DNA of 64,000 nucleotides from Streptomyces cadmiisoli (GCF_003261055.1 NZ_CP030073.1:2976001-3040000); one strand, 5' to 3'; positions 43,157 to 52,867 are shown, counted from the stretch's first letter. Notes: generated from the letters alone by a model not told the origin. Translations and numbers: made by a program.

Positions 43157-44827
43157 TCACAGGAAGTACAGGCGGTTGAGGGAGACGGACTCGGCCGGCG
43201 CCGAGCGCAGGGGCTCGCCGTCGAGGGTGACCAGACCGGTGCGCGGGTCGACGTCGACGGCTCCGGTACGGGAGTTGAGCCGCAGGTCGGCCGGTCCGAT
43301 GCCGCGTGTGCCGCGTACGGCGACCCTGCGGCGGCGGGTCGGCATCCGGTCGTTGCCCTGGTCCAGGGCCGCCCGCGCGACGAAGGCCACCGAGAGGTCG
43401 GCGGGGGTGGCGCCGTGCGCGCCGAACTGGGGGCCGAGGACCAGCGGTTCGCAGGTGTCGGTGGCCGCGTTGGGGTCGCCGACCACGCCGTAGGCCGGGA
43501 AGCCGGCCTTGAGCACCAGCTGCGGCTTGGCGCCGAAGTACTCCGGCCGCCACAGCACGATGTCGGCGAGCTTGCCGGTCTCGATCGACCCGACCTCGTG
43601 GGACAGTCCGTGCGCGATGGCCGGGTTGACGGTCAGTTTGGCGATGTAGCGCAGGACCCGCTCGTTGTCGTGGTCCGCCGGGGCGCCGAACTCGGCCTTC
43701 ATCTTCCCGGCCATCGCGAACGTACGGCGGACGGTCTCGCCGGCCCGTCCCATGCCCTGCGCGTCCGACGAGGTGATGCCGATGGCGCCCAGGTCGTGCA
43801 GCACGTCCTCGGCGCCCATGGTGCCGGCCCGGATCCGGTCGCGGGCCATGGCGGCGTCGCCCGGCAGGTCGGTCTTCAGATCGTGGACGGAGACGATCAT
43901 GCCGTAGTGCTCGGCGACCGCGTCCCGCCCGAAGGGCAGCGTGGGGTTGGTGGAGGAGCCGATGACATGGGGCACCCCGGCCATCTTCAGCACGTTGGGG
44001 ACGTGTCCGCCGCCGCAGCCCTCGATGTGGAAGGCGTGGATGGTGCGGCCCTCCAGCACCCGCAGGGTGTCCTCGACCGACAGGCATTCGTTCAGGCCGT
44101 CGCTGTGCAGGGCGACCTGGACGTCGTGCTCCTCGGCGACCCGCAGCGCGGTGTCCAGGGCACGGGTGTGGGCGCCCATGTCCTCGTGCACCTTGAAGCC
44201 GGAGGCGCCGCCCTCGGCGAGGGCCTCGACGAGCGGGGCACCGTGGGACGACGAGCCGCGGCCGAGGAAGCCGATGTTGACCGGCCAGGCGTCGAAGGCG
44301 TTGAACGCGTGCCGCAGCGCCCACGGCGAGTTGACCCCGACGCCCCACACCGGCCCGAACTCCTGGCCGATCACGGTGGTCACGCCGGACGCCAGCGAGG
44401 CCTCCATGATGCGCGGCGACAGCAGGTGCACATGGGTGTCGACGGCACCGGCCGTGGCGATCAGCCCTTCGCCGGACACGATGGAGGTGCCCGTGCCGAC
44501 GACGACGTCGACACCGTCGAGGGTGTCGGGGTTCCCGGCCCGCCCGATGGCGTGGATCCGCCCTTCGCGGATGCCGATGGAGACCTTCCGGATGCCCTGC
44601 GCGGCGTCGATCACGACGACGTTGCTGATGACGACGTCGCAGGTCTCGCGGACGGCGGCGGCCTTGAGGTGCAGCCCGTCGCGGGCGGTCTTGCCGAACC
44701 CGGCGAGGAACTCGTCGCCGTAGGACTGCGCGTCCGACTCGACGCGGATCACCAGACCCGAGTCGCCGAGCCGGATCCGGTCGCCGGCCCGGGGGCCGTG
44801 GGTGGCGGCGTACTCGTACGGATTCAC
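43157..44827 (-). CDS. ureC: Urease alpha subunit with altered flap
   Basis: 556 residues of the amidohydrolase superfamily. Nickel ligands align with Klebsiella urease: H132, H134 (DTHVH), the carbamylated K212 (GFKVHED), H241, H267 and D355 (TSSDAQ). The catalytic His of the mobile flap is kept (H315), but the usual Cys before it is Val (314) and the His after it is Asp (316), giving SVHDL instead of VCHHL. So it probably binds nickel, but catalysis may differ. No ureDEFG accessory genes are nearby. GTG start overlaps ureAB by 4 bp. Confidence 0.9.
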   Translation of the reverse strand: MNPYEYAATHGPRAGDRIRLGDSGLVIRVESDAQSYGDEFLAGFGKTARDGLHLKAAAVRETCDVVISNVVVIDAAQGIRKVSIGIREGRIHAIGRAGNPDTLDGVDVVVGTGTSIVSGEGLIATAGAVDTHVHLLSPRIMEASLASGVTTVIGQEFGPVWGVGVNSPWALRHAFNAFDAWPVNIGFLGRGSSSHGAPLVEALAEGGASGFKVHEDMGAHTRALDTALRVAEEHDVQVALHSDGLNECLSVEDTLRVLEGRTIHAFHIEGCGGGHVPNVLKMAGVPHVIGSSTNPTLPFGRDAVAEHYGMIVSVHDLKTDLPGDAAMARDRIRAGTMGAEDVLHDLGAIGITSSDAQGMGRAGETVRRTFAMAGKMKAEFGAPADHDNERVLRYIAKLTVNPAIAHGLSHEVGSIETGKLADIVLWRPEYFGAKPQLVLKAGFPAYGVVGDPNAATDTCEPLVLGPQFGAHGATPADLSVAFVARAALDQGNDRMPTRRRRVAVRGTRGIGPADLRLNSRTGAVDVDPRTGLVTLDGEPLRSAPAESVSLNRLYFL

Positions 44828-45507
44828 CGCTCGACTCCCAGGTATCCGCAGGCGGCGGCCCTGCGCAGGGCCTCTTCCCGCGCGCCCGGCGCGTCCAGCG
44901 CGCCGTCGACCAGTCCCGCGAAGCCGATCGCGATCCGGTCACCCCCGATCGGCAGGAGACCGACCTCGACGCTCTCCCCCGGCCCGAAGCGCACCGACGA
45001 GCCGGCGGGCACGGCCAGGCGCATCCCGTAGGCCGCGGGACGGTCGAAGTCGAGTCGCGGGTTGGCCTCGAAGAAGTGGAAGTGCGAGGTCACCGAGACC
45101 GGCACGGTCGCGGTGTTGGTCACGGTCAGCCGGATCTCCGGCTCGGGCTCGGCATGCGCCGGTCCCGGCAGCAGCGCGCCCGGTCCCCGCGCGCCGAGTC
45201 CCGGTCCGCCGATCGGGTCGGCGACGACCGCGAGCCGGGAGCCGTCGTCGAAGACCGCCTCCACGTGCACCTCGGTGACGATGTCCGCCACGCCGGGCAG
45301 CACGTCGTCGGGACCGAGCACCGAGCGCGCCCGGTCGATCGCCTCGGCGAGCCGGGCGCCGTCGCGGGCGGCCTCGCAGACGGTGTCCGCGATCAGCGCG
45401 GTCGCCTCCGGGACGTTGAGCCTGAGTCCGCGGGCCCTGCGGGACCGGGCCAGTTCGGCGGCCGAGAACAACAGCAGCCGGTCGCGTTCCGTGGGGGTCA
45501 GTCTCAC
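44824..45507 (-). CDS. ureAB: Fused urease gamma-beta subunit (UreA-UreB)
   Basis: 227 residues. Residues 1-100 are the gamma subunit ([21 protein letters not shown], then [19 protein letters not shown]). From about 120 comes the beta subunit ([31 protein letters not shown]). The fusion joins them through a linker rich in Gly/Pro. Together with UreC they form the urease core hydrolysing urea. GTG 45507 follows a perfect AAGGAGGT. First gene of ureAB-ureC-aguA. Confidence 0.92.
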   Translation of the reverse strand: MRLTPTERDRLLLFSAAELARSRRARGLRLNVPEATALIADTVCEAARDGARLAEAIDRARSVLGPDDVLPGVADIVTEVHVEAVFDDGSRLAVVADPIGGPGLGARGPGALLPGPAHAEPEPEIRLTVTNTATVPVSVTSHFHFFEANPRLDFDRPAAYGMRLAVPAGSSVRFGPGESVEVGLLPIGGDRIAIGFAGLVDGALDAPGAREEALRRAAACGYLGVER

Positions 45508-45535
45508 GGCGCAGACACCTCCTTGCCTTCCTCGC

Positions 45536-45554
45536 TTTAGAGCATCACTCTAAA
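45536..45554 (-). promoter_or_regulatory. Operator/promoter of the urease-agmatine operon
   Basis: Perfect arms TTTAGAG and CTCTAAA with a 5-nt centre, 29 nt upstream of the ureAB GTG. On the minus strand the left arm includes TAGAGT, a plausible -10, so a bound repressor would block RNA polymerase. The AT-rich palindrome stands out from its surroundings. TetR at 41308 is the likely but unproven ligand. Confidence 0.6.
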
Positions 45555-45753
45555 ATGAGGATTCAGCAAGCCCAGGATTAGGAGAAGCAGCAGGGACGAG
45601 GCCGCGTTGAGTGGCACTCAAAAATCGGCCGCGGGATCCGGCGAGCGCCGGAGAAGACGAGCCCCACCGGGAGAACAGCGCGGAGTGGACGCCATCCGCG
45701 AGCAGAAGCGCGCCGTGCCGGCCCGCCGGGCGCGCCCTGCCGCCCGCACACGA

Positions 45754-45790
45754 ACGGGCCGCACCGGACGGGGAGTCCGGGGCGGCCCGT
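45754..45790 (-). terminator. Terminator downstream of ilvE
   Basis: A two-part stem of 9 plus 6 bp (ACGGGCCGC/GCGGCCCGT and CCGGAC/GTCCGG) with one mismatch and a 5-nt loop, about 155 bp beyond the ilvE stop. No nearer hairpin for ilvE was seen. Confidence 0.65.
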
Positions 45791-45943
45791 GGGACCGGAG
45801 AGCGGCGGCCTCGCGCGCGCCGGGGTTCGCGCCGGGGTTACCGGGCGGCCGGGAGCGCCCTATGGCCTGGCGTCAAATTCCCGCCTGCCCCGCGACGCCC
45901 TTCGGGCAACGAGAGCAATCTGACGACAGGCCCTGGCCGTGCC

Positions 45944-47032
45944 CTAGCCGAGCTGGTGCATCCAGCCGTGCTTGTCGTCCGCGGTGCCGCGCTGGATGTC
46001 CAGCAGGGCCCGGCGGAGCCGGAGGGTGACCTCGCCCGGCTCGCCGCCGGAGTGCTGCCACTGCGTGCCGTCCAGCTTGACCGTGCCGACGGGGGTGATG
46101 ACGGCGGCCGTGCCGCAGGCGAACACCTCGGTGAGCGTGCCGTTCTCGGCGTCGCGCCGCCACTGGTCCAGGGAGACGCGGCCCTCCTCGGCCTCGTAGC
46201 CGAGGTCGCGGGCGACGGTGAGCAGGCTGTCGCGGGTGACGCCCTCGAGGATCGAGCCGGTGAGCGTGGGGGTGACGATCTTGTCGCCGTACACGAAGTA
46301 CAGGTTCATGCCGCCGAGTTCCTCGACCCACTTGTGCTCGACGGCGTCGAGGTAGCAGACCTGGTCGCAGCCCTTGGCGGCGGCCTCGGCCTGGGCGAGC
46401 AGCGACGCGGCGTAGTTGCCGCCGGTCTTCGCGTCGCCCATGCCGCCGGGGACGGCCCGCACGCGGTCCTCGGAGACCCAGATGGAGACCGGCTTGACGC
46501 CGCCCGGGAAGTAGGCGCCGGCCGGGGAGGCGATGACCAGGAACAGGTACTCGTTGGCCGGCTTCACACCGAGTCCGACCTCGGTGGCGATCATGAACGG
46601 GCGCAGGTACAGGGACTCCTCGCCACCGTGCGCCGGGACCCACGCCTTGTCCTGCCGGACCAGGGCGTCACAGGCCTCGACGAAGGTCTCGACCGGCAGC
46701 TCGGGCATCGCCAGCCGGCGGGCGGAGCGCTGGAAGCGCAGGGCGTTCTGGTCCGGGCGGAAGGTGGCGACCGACCCGTCGGGGCGGCGGTAGGCCTTGA
46801 GCCCCTCGAAGATCTCCTGCGCGTAGTGCAGCACGTTGGTGGCCGGGTCGAGGGAGATCGGCGCGTACGGGACGAGCTGTCCCTCGTGCCAGCCGCGGCC
46901 CTCGGTCCACTTGATCGTCACCATGTGGTCGGTGAAGTGGCGGCCGAAGCCGGGACTGGCGAGGATCGCCTCCCGTTCCGCGTCGGAGAGCGGGCTGGCG
47001 GAGGGCTTGAGCTCGATCGTGGGCGTCGTCAT
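45944..47032 (-). CDS. ilvE: Branched-chain amino acid aminotransferase
   Basis: 362 residues, fold-type IV PLP enzyme, last step of Ile, Leu and Val synthesis and first step of their breakdown. [14 protein letters not shown] at about 29-42, [14 protein letters not shown] near 72, the PLP lysine in [12 protein letters not shown] (near 200), and [14 protein letters not shown] near 310. ATG 47032 follows AAGGAC at about 9 nt. The frame is open 53 codons upstream, with an internal ATG starting [10 protein letters not shown], but those residues are not typical of the family. Confidence 0.94.
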   Translation of the reverse strand: MTTPTIELKPSASPLSDAEREAILASPGFGRHFTDHMVTIKWTEGRGWHEGQLVPYAPISLDPATNVLHYAQEIFEGLKAYRRPDGSVATFRPDQNALRFQRSARRLAMPELPVETFVEACDALVRQDKAWVPAHGGEESLYLRPFMIATEVGLGVKPANEYLFLVIASPAGAYFPGGVKPVSIWVSEDRVRAVPGGMGDAKTGGNYAASLLAQAEAAAKGCDQVCYLDAVEHKWVEELGGMNLYFVYGDKIVTPTLTGSILEGVTRDSLLTVARDLGYEAEEGRVSLDQWRRDAENGTLTEVFACGTAAVITPVGTVKLDGTQWQHSGGEPGEVTLRLRRALLDIQRGTADDKHGWMHQLG

Positions 47033-47370
47033 CAGTAGATGTCCTTCACTTCCTGGCGAACGTCTGGGCAGCTCCCCCCGCCTTCGGCCGGGGGTCCGGG
47101 GGTCGCCCCCCAGAGGATGCAGCACCGGTTGCATCGACGGGCCGCGCTCACGCCAGTACTGCCAGTGGCCAGTGCTAGGACGTCCGAGCATTCCCTCATT
47201 CCGCGGCTCCGCGTTCGATTATCGCCCGCGAGTGGCCGGGGACGAAACGGCGTGAATACGGCCCAGGGGTTGATGGTGACACCCTGCGCGGGCAGTGAAA
47301 AGCCGCCGGGTGCGGTTGGCGGCCCGGCGGCCTCGGGATATCTGCGTCGGATTCCGAGTGGCGCGGGGCC
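47033..47370. other. Region between leuB and ilvE (ilvE leader)
   Basis: 338 bp. It carries the leuB terminator (47302-47331) and, 45-90 nt before ilvE, a set of G and C runs that on the minus strand read GGGGGG, CCCCC, CCCCC, GGGGGG and could form mutually exclusive hairpins. No independent gene was recognised. Palindrome-like CAGTACTGCCAGTGGCCAGT near 47153 may belong to the promoter. Confidence 0.5.
47302..47331 (-). terminator. Terminator of leuB
   Basis: Perfect arms GCCGCCGGG/CCCGGCGGC with a 12-nt loop, followed on the minus strand by CTTTTCAC; about 40 bp beyond the leuB stop. Confidence 0.8.
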
Positions 47371-48414
47371 TCAGCCGGCTACGCGTACGGAGAGCGCGTC
47401 ACCGATCTCGGCGGTGCTGCGGGCGGGCTTGCCCACGCGCTCCGCGAGGTCGGCCGCGACCGCGTCCTCGATCCGGGCGGCCTCGGCCGCGTGGCCGAGA
47501 TGGCGCAGCAGCAGGGCGACGGACAGGACGGTGGCGGTGGGGTCGGCCTTGCCCTGGCCGGCGATGTCCGGGGCCGAGCCGTGCACGGGCTCGAACATGG
47601 ACGGGAACGCGCCGCCGGGGTTGATGTTGCCGGAGGCGGCCACGCCGATTCCGCCGGAGACGGCCGCGGCGAGGTCGGTGATGATGTCACCGAAGAGGTT
47701 GTCCGTGACGATTACGTCGAACCGCTCCGGCTGCGTGACCAGGTAGATGGTCGCCGCGTCGACGTGGATGTACTCGGTGGTGACCTCGGGGTACTCCTCG
47801 GCCACGCGGTTGAAGACGTTCGTCCACAGGTGGCCCGCGAAGGTCAGCACGTTGTTCTTGTGGACCAGCGTGAGCTTCTTGCGGGGGCGGGCCTGGGCGC
47901 GGGCGAAGGCGTCGCGCACCACACGCTCGACGCCGAAGGCCGTGTTGACGGAGACCTCGGTGGCGACCTCGTGCTCGGTCCCCCGGCGGATGCTGCCGCC
48001 GTTGCCGGTGTACGGGCCCTCGGTGCCCTCGCGGACGACCACGAAGTCGATCTCCGGCTGGCCGGCGAGCGGGGTGGCGACGCCGGGGAGCAGCTTGCTG
48101 GGGCGCAGGTTGACGTGGTGGTCGAAGGCGAAGCGGAGCTTGAGCAGGAAGCCGCGCTCCAGGACCCCGGACGGCACGGACGGGTCACCGATCGCGCCGA
48201 GCAGGATGGCGTCGTGCTGCTTCAGCGCGTCGAGGTCGGCGTCGGTGAGGGTCTCACCGGTGGCGTGGTAGCGCCGGGCGCCGAAGTCGTAGTCCTTGGT
48301 CTCCAGCTTCACATCCTGCGGAAGGACGGCGGAGAGGACCTTCAGGCCTTCGGCCACGACCTCCTGGCCGATGCCGTCACCGGGGATCACTGCGAGATTG
48401 ATGCTGCGAGACAT
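47371..48414 (-). CDS. leuB: 3-isopropylmalate dehydrogenase
   Basis: 347 residues of the isocitrate/isopropylmalate dehydrogenase family. It oxidatively decarboxylates 3-isopropylmalate, and probably also 3-methylmalate from the CimA route. [19 protein letters not shown] (residues 4-22), the substrate arginines of [12 protein letters not shown] (near 98), [29 protein letters not shown] (metal-binding aspartates) and [21 protein letters not shown] 48414. Separate transcript from ilvE, with its own terminator. Confidence 0.95.
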   Translation of the reverse strand: MSRSINLAVIPGDGIGQEVVAEGLKVLSAVLPQDVKLETKDYDFGARRYHATGETLTDADLDALKQHDAILLGAIGDPSVPSGVLERGFLLKLRFAFDHHVNLRPSKLLPGVATPLAGQPEIDFVVVREGTEGPYTGNGGSIRRGTEHEVATEVSVNTAFGVERVVRDAFARAQARPRKKLTLVHKNNVLTFAGHLWTNVFNRVAEEYPEVTTEYIHVDAATIYLVTQPERFDVIVTDNLFGDIITDLAAAVSGGIGVAASGNINPGGAFPSMFEPVHGSAPDIAGQGKADPTATVLSVALLLRHLGHAAEAARIEDAVAADLAERVGKPARSTAEIGDALSVRVAG

Positions 48415-48556
48415 ACGCGTACCGTACTCCTCGTCCCATGGGATGACACAGCATGTCCGCGATACGGACAGGCGGTCGGGGGTCGGCGTCGTCCCGTCGT
48501 CTGCCGTTCACCCCTGCGTACGGCGGGTGTTGGGGTGTGCTGGGAAGTTCACCCGC

Positions 48557-50107
48557 ATGGAGACCCCCGACGTCGGCGTTCCGCCGCGGCTCGCCGACCG
48601 GATGAGCATGGCGGAACAGTACGACTACCTGCGCACCAAGGTCGTCCGGCGCCGCACGCTGGTGACGGCGGGCGCCGTGGCGGGCGGGCTGCTGACCGGC
48701 TGCTCGGGACCCGGCACGGGCTCGGCGGGTCCGGCCGCGGCCACGTCGGCGGCGGGCCCCGGCTCGGCCGTCGTCCCGTTCGGCCGCCATCTGGCCTTCG
48801 GCGCCGACCCGAGGACGCAGATGCGGATCTCCTGGCAGGTGCCGGCCGCGGTGCGCCGGCCGTACGTCCGCGTCGGGGTCCGCCCCGACGACCTGGGCCA
48901 CCGGACCGACGCCGAGACCCGCGACCTGCACACCCCGGAGCTGCCGGGGGTGCGCGCGGCCGTCGAGCAGTACTACCTGCACGCGGCGCTCGACGGACTG
49001 CTGCCCGGCACGACCTACTACTACGGCGTCGGCCACGAAGGCTTCGACCCGGCCTCGCCGCGCCACCGGTCCGCGATCGGCTCGTTCCGCACGGCGCCGG
49101 CGAGCCCGGACTCGTTCGTCTTCACCGCCTTCGGCGACCAGGGCGTGGGCGAGGCGGCGGCCCTCAACGACAAGCTGCTGCTGCGCCGGAAGCCCGCCTT
49201 CCACCTGCACGCCGGGGACATCTGCTACGCCAACCCCACCGGCCGGGGCAAGGATTCGGACTCCTACGACCCGACGCACTGGGACCTGTTCATGCGGCAG
49301 AGCGAGCCGGTGGCCGGCTCGGTGCCGTGGATGGTGACCACCGGGAACCACGACATGGAGGCCTGGTACTCCCCCGACGGCTACGGCGGCCAGCTCGCCC
49401 GCTTCTCACTGCCCGACAACGGCTTCGACCCGCGCCGGACACCGGGTGCGTACAGCTTCGTCTACGGCAACGTCGGCGTCGTCGCGCTGGACGCGAACGA
49501 CGTGTCGTACGAGATCCCCGCCAACCTCGGCCACACGGACGGCCGGCAGACGCGATGGCTGGACCGGACGCTCGCCCGGCTGCGCGAGGAGGTGGACTTC
49601 GTGGTGGTCTTCTTCCACCACTGCGCCTACTCGACGTCCTCGCACGCCTCGGACGGCGGTGTGCGCGCCGCTTGGGTGCCGCTGTTCGCCAGGCACGAGG
49701 TGGACCTGGTGATCAACGGGCACAACCACGTCTACGAGCGGACCGACGCGATCAAGGACGGCCGGGTCGGCCGGCGGGTGCCGGTCGGCGCGTCGACGGA
49801 TCCGACGCGGGACGGGATCGTGTACGTCACGGCGGGCGGTGGCGGCAAGGACCTGTACGGCTTTCCCGCGGGCGTCCGGGAGAGCTACGAGGGGCACGTG
49901 GCCGACGAGGAGTCCGTGGACACCTTCCGCTGGACCAGGTCACGGCTCGCGAAAGCGGAGACCGTGGAGTGGTCACGCGTGCGGTACCGGGGCTTCTCGT
50001 TCCTGTCGGTGGAGGCGGTGGCGGGCACCGCTCCACGACTGGAGGTGTCCGCCGTCGCGTCGAGCGGCGAGCGCATCGACCACTTCGAGGTGCGGCGCGG
50101 CCGGTAG
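48557..50107 (+). CDS. Exported purple acid phosphatase-like metallophosphoesterase
   Basis: 516 residues. A twin-arginine signal with lipobox (VVRRRTLVTAGAVAGGLLTGC, cut into Tat motif near residue 31 and Cys near 50), an N-terminal fibronectin-like domain (PRTQMRISWQVP) and a metallophosphoesterase domain with metal ligands in FGDQG, HAGDICYAN, TGNHDME, FFHHCAYS and GHNHVYERT. It is probably a folded, Tat-exported lipoprotein that scavenges phosphate. ATG 48557 lies in a short intergenic region, divergent from leuB. No Pho box was recognised. Confidence 0.88.
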   Translation: METPDVGVPPRLADRMSMAEQYDYLRTKVVRRRTLVTAGAVAGGLLTGCSGPGTGSAGPAAATSAAGPGSAVVPFGRHLAFGADPRTQMRISWQVPAAVRRPYVRVGVRPDDLGHRTDAETRDLHTPELPGVRAAVEQYYLHAALDGLLPGTTYYYGVGHEGFDPASPRHRSAIGSFRTAPASPDSFVFTAFGDQGVGEAAALNDKLLLRRKPAFHLHAGDICYANPTGRGKDSDSYDPTHWDLFMRQSEPVAGSVPWMVTTGNHDMEAWYSPDGYGGQLARFSLPDNGFDPRRTPGAYSFVYGNVGVVALDANDVSYEIPANLGHTDGRQTRWLDRTLARLREEVDFVVVFFHHCAYSTSSHASDGGVRAAWVPLFARHEVDLVINGHNHVYERTDAIKDGRVGRRVPVGASTDPTRDGIVYVTAGGGGKDLYGFPAGVRESYEGHVADEESVDTFRWTRSRLAKAETVEWSRVRYRGFSFLSVEAVAGTAPRLEVSAVASSGERIDHFEVRRGR

Positions 50108-50185
50108 CCGGCGAGCGGCCACGGGGTCCGCGCCGCACCCCGGCCGGTTGCGGCTCCCGGCTCGGTGTCCCGTGCGGCGGTTGGC

Positions 50186-50317
50186 TCAGTGTCCCGTCGA
50201 GCCGCCGTTGTCGCGGCGGTCGAGGGCGCGCTGGAGAGCGGCTGCGGCGTTCTTGCGGTCGGAGTCACTCGTACGGGAGACGTGGCGGACTCGGCGGCGG
50301 ACGGTCGTCTCGGCCAT
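50186..50317 (-). CDS. 43-residue basic protein
   Basis: MAETTVRRRVRHVSRTSDSD and then a helix NAAAALQRALDRRDNGG. Charged, no membrane segment. ATG 50317 is preceded by AAGGAG at 10 nt, which is strong support for translation. I do not recognise a function. It is convergent with the phosphatase gene and downstream of the acetyltransferase, same strand. Confidence 0.65.
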   Translation of the reverse strand: MAETTVRRRVRHVSRTSDSDRKNAAAALQRALDRRDNGGSTGH

Positions 50318-50575
50318 GGGAAATCGACTCCTTCGAGAATCCTGGAGTGCGGCAGGGGGATACGAGACGCCGGATGGGGCGGGGAGCGGTGCCGCAGGGG
50401 TTGCCTGCACGGGGCCCGGCTCACGACCGCCATTCGCTGGATCGAGCGAGACGTTCGGCTCCTACAAAACTAAGCGAGGACGGAGCGTCTGTCTCCACAA
50501 TTACTCGGACTTCCTACTATCTGAGACGGCGGCGCGGGTCACCCGGCCGTGAACCGGCCCTTTCCGCGGGCGCGG

Positions 50576-51100
50576 TCAGAGCACGTCGCCGTCCCGCCAG
50601 TCGAAGAGGAGTTCGTGCGCGGCGTCGAGCGGACCCGCGAGCGCCGGCCGGACATAGGTGCTCCCCTCCTCCTCGGGAAGGCGCACGACGCCCGCCGGGC
50701 CCAGCGCCCCGATGCGGCCTGCCCAGCACTGCCAGCCGCGCGCCTCGTAGAGCCGGGCCCCCTCGTCGCTGGCGGACAGGGCGCCGAGGTCGTAGGCGCG
50801 GTCGACGATCCCCTCCAGCTCGGCCATGACGCGGCCGCCGAGCCCCTTGCGGCGGGCGTCGGGCCGTACGCCGACGTTCTCCACGTATCCGACGCGCAGC
50901 CACCGGTCCCGGTGCCGGGCGCGCCGCATGATCACCGAGCCGTGCGCGGCGAGCCCGGCATCGTCGTCGACCAGGACGTGCAGGCCGCCGAGGCCGTGCT
51001 CCCAGTCCTCGTCGCCGAACTCGCCGTCGAAGGCCGCGTCCAGCAGGGCGCGGATCTCGTGCAGCCGGGCGGGGGCGAGGTCGGCGGTGTGGGCGATCAC
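50576..51100 (-). CDS. GNAT acetyltransferase resembling AAC(2')-I
   Basis: 174 residues of the GCN5-related fold. GGLHVLVDDDAGLAAHGSVI, then the acetyl-CoA loop VGYVENVGVRPDARRKGLG (near 75-93), and YDLGALSASDEGARLYEARGW followed by LGPAGVVRLPEEEGS. These last blocks are characteristic of aminoglycoside 2'-N-acetyltransferases of actinobacteria. Whether it modifies a drug or a native substrate such as a cell-wall amino sugar is unknown. GTG 51100 lies 6 nt after GATACT, so the transcript may be leaderless. Confidence 0.78.
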   Translation of the reverse strand: MIAHTADLAPARLHEIRALLDAAFDGEFGDEDWEHGLGGLHVLVDDDAGLAAHGSVIMRRARHRDRWLRVGYVENVGVRPDARRKGLGGRVMAELEGIVDRAYDLGALSASDEGARLYEARGWQCWAGRIGALGPAGVVRLPEEEGSTYVRPALAGPLDAAHELLFDWRDGDVL

Positions 51101-51141
51101 CGGCCCAGTATCGCCGGGGCGCGGCCGGCCGTACATGGAAA

Positions 51142-51179
51142 CCGCCCCCGGTCCGGAGGGGGATCCGGATCGGGGGCGG
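51142..51179 (-). terminator. Terminator of putA-pruA
   Basis: Arms CCGCCCCCG and CGGGGGCGG (9 bp, perfect) enclosing a 20-nt loop with a small internal stem, 22 bp beyond the pruA stop. Confidence 0.8.
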
Positions 51180-51201
51180 AGTCAGGGGTACCGCTCGGGC
51201 G

Positions 51202-52833
51202 TCAGCCCATGTGCGGGTACGTGTAGTCGGTCGGCGCGACCAGCGTCTCCTTGATGGCGCGGGTCAGGGTCCAGCGCATCAGGTTCTGCGGGGCGCCGGC
51301 CTTGTCGTTGGTGCCGGAGGCACGGCCGCCGCCGAAGGGCTGCTGGCCGACGACGGCGCCGGTCGACTTGTCGTTGATGTAGAAGTTGCCCGCGGCGTAG
51401 CGCAGCTTCTCCATCGTGTACGCGGCGGCGGCACGGTCGCCGGAGATGACCGAGCCGGTCAGGGCGTAGTCGGACACCGACTCCATCTGGGCCAGCATCT
51501 CGTCGTACTTGTCGTCCTCGTAGACGTGCACGGCGAGGATCGGGCCGAAGTACTCGGTCGTGAAGACCTCGTTCTCCGGGTCGGCGCACTCGATGACGGT
51601 CGGGCGGACGAAGTAGCCGACCGAGTCGTCGTAGGAGCCGCCGGCGACGATCGTGCAGGACGGGTCGGACTTGGCGCGGTCGATCGCGGCCTTGTTCTTG
51701 GCGAAGGCGCGCTCGTCGATGACGGCGCCGATGAAGTTCGACAGGTCGGTGACGTCACCCATGGTGATGTAGTCGACCTCGGCGGCGAACTCCTCCTTGA
51801 AACCGTCGTTCCAGATGGACGCCGGGACGTAGGCACGGGAGGTCGCCGAGCACTTCTGGCCCTGGTACTCGAAGGCACCGCGGGTCAGGGCGGTCTTCAG
51901 CACCGCGCGGTCGGCGCTCGGGTGCGCGACGACGAAGTCCTTGCCGCCGGTCTCGCCGACCAGGCGGGGGTAGGAGCGGTACTTCTCGATGTTGTTGCCG
52001 ACCGTCTTCCACAGGTACTGGAAGGTCTTGGTCGAACCGGTGAAGTGGATGCCCGCGAGGTCGCGGTGCTCCAGGGCGACCTCGGACACCTCGATGCCGT
52101 CGCCGGTGACGAGGTTGATGACGCCCTTGGGCAGACCCGCCTCCTCCAGCAGCCGCATCAGCAGCACGGCGGCGTGGGTCTGGGTCGGGGACGGCTTCCA
52201 GACGACGACGTTGCCCATGAGCGCGGGCGCGGTCGGCAGGTTGCCGGCGATCGCCGTGAAGTTGAACGGCGTGATCGCGTAGACGAAGCCCTCCAGCGGG
52301 CGGTGGTCGAGGCGGTTCCACACACCCGGGGAGTTGGCCGGGGGCTGCTCGGCCAGGATCTGGCGGGCGTAGGCCACGTTGAAGCGCCAGAAGTCGACGA
52401 GCTCGCAGGGGGTGTCGATCTCGGCCTGCTGGGCGGTCTTGGACTGGCCGAGCATGGTGGAGGCGGCCAGGGTCTCGCGCCACGGGCCGGCCAGCAGCTC
52501 GGCGGCGCGCAGGATGATCGCCGCGCGGTCGTCGAAGGACATCGCGCGCCAGGCCGGCGCGGCGGCCAGGGCCGCGTCGATGGCGTCCTGCGCGTCCTGC
52601 TGGGTGGCGTTGCGGTAGGTGCCGAGGACGGCCTTGTGGTTGTGCGGCTGGACGACCTGGAAGGCCTCGCCGCCGCCCATCCGCTGCTCGCCGCCGATGG
52701 TCATCGGCAGGTCGATCGGGTTCTCGGCCAGCTCCTTGAGCTTGACCTCCAGCCGGGCGCGCTCGGGCGAGCCGGGGGCGTAGCCGTGCACCGGCTCGTT
52801 GACGGGGGTGGGGACCTGGGTCACAGCGTCCAT
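51202..52833 (-). CDS. pruA: Delta-1-pyrroline-5-carboxylate dehydrogenase
   Basis: 543 residues of the aldehyde dehydrogenase superfamily. It oxidises glutamate semialdehyde to glutamate, the second step of proline breakdown. AITPFNFTAIAGNLPTAPAL (near 187), the catalytic Glu in RLVGETGGKDF (near 288) and the nucleophilic Cys in EYQGQKCSATSRAY (near 322). The GQQPFGGGRASGTNDKAG segment is typical of P5CDH. ATG 52833 lies 34 bp after putA. Mono-functional, unlike the PutA fusion of enterobacteria. Confidence 0.95.
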   Translation of the reverse strand: MDAVTQVPTPVNEPVHGYAPGSPERARLEVKLKELAENPIDLPMTIGGEQRMGGGEAFQVVQPHNHKAVLGTYRNATQQDAQDAIDAALAAAPAWRAMSFDDRAAIILRAAELLAGPWRETLAASTMLGQSKTAQQAEIDTPCELVDFWRFNVAYARQILAEQPPANSPGVWNRLDHRPLEGFVYAITPFNFTAIAGNLPTAPALMGNVVVWKPSPTQTHAAVLLMRLLEEAGLPKGVINLVTGDGIEVSEVALEHRDLAGIHFTGSTKTFQYLWKTVGNNIEKYRSYPRLVGETGGKDFVVAHPSADRAVLKTALTRGAFEYQGQKCSATSRAYVPASIWNDGFKEEFAAEVDYITMGDVTDLSNFIGAVIDERAFAKNKAAIDRAKSDPSCTIVAGGSYDDSVGYFVRPTVIECADPENEVFTTEYFGPILAVHVYEDDKYDEMLAQMESVSDYALTGSVISGDRAAAAYTMEKLRYAAGNFYINDKSTGAVVGQQPFGGGRASGTNDKAGAPQNLMRWTLTRAIKETLVAPTDYTYPHMG

Positions 52834-52867
52834 GAGTTCCGTAACTCCTTACTGAGCGGTGGGTGGG

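Larger units (their letters stand above)
45508..45943. other. Region between ureAB and ilvE
   Basis: 436 bp without a convincing gene. It holds the ureAB promoter/operator (45536-45554) and a strong hairpin for ilvE (45754-45790). The rest is GC-rich and shows no other structure. Confidence 0.6.

Noticed and set aside
47033..47191. Upstream in-frame extension of ilvE (53 codons)
   Set aside because: Residues are Pro/Gly/Arg-rich and unlike IlvE N-termini; ATG 47032 has a ribosome site and the normal start. Kept only as a leader curiosity.
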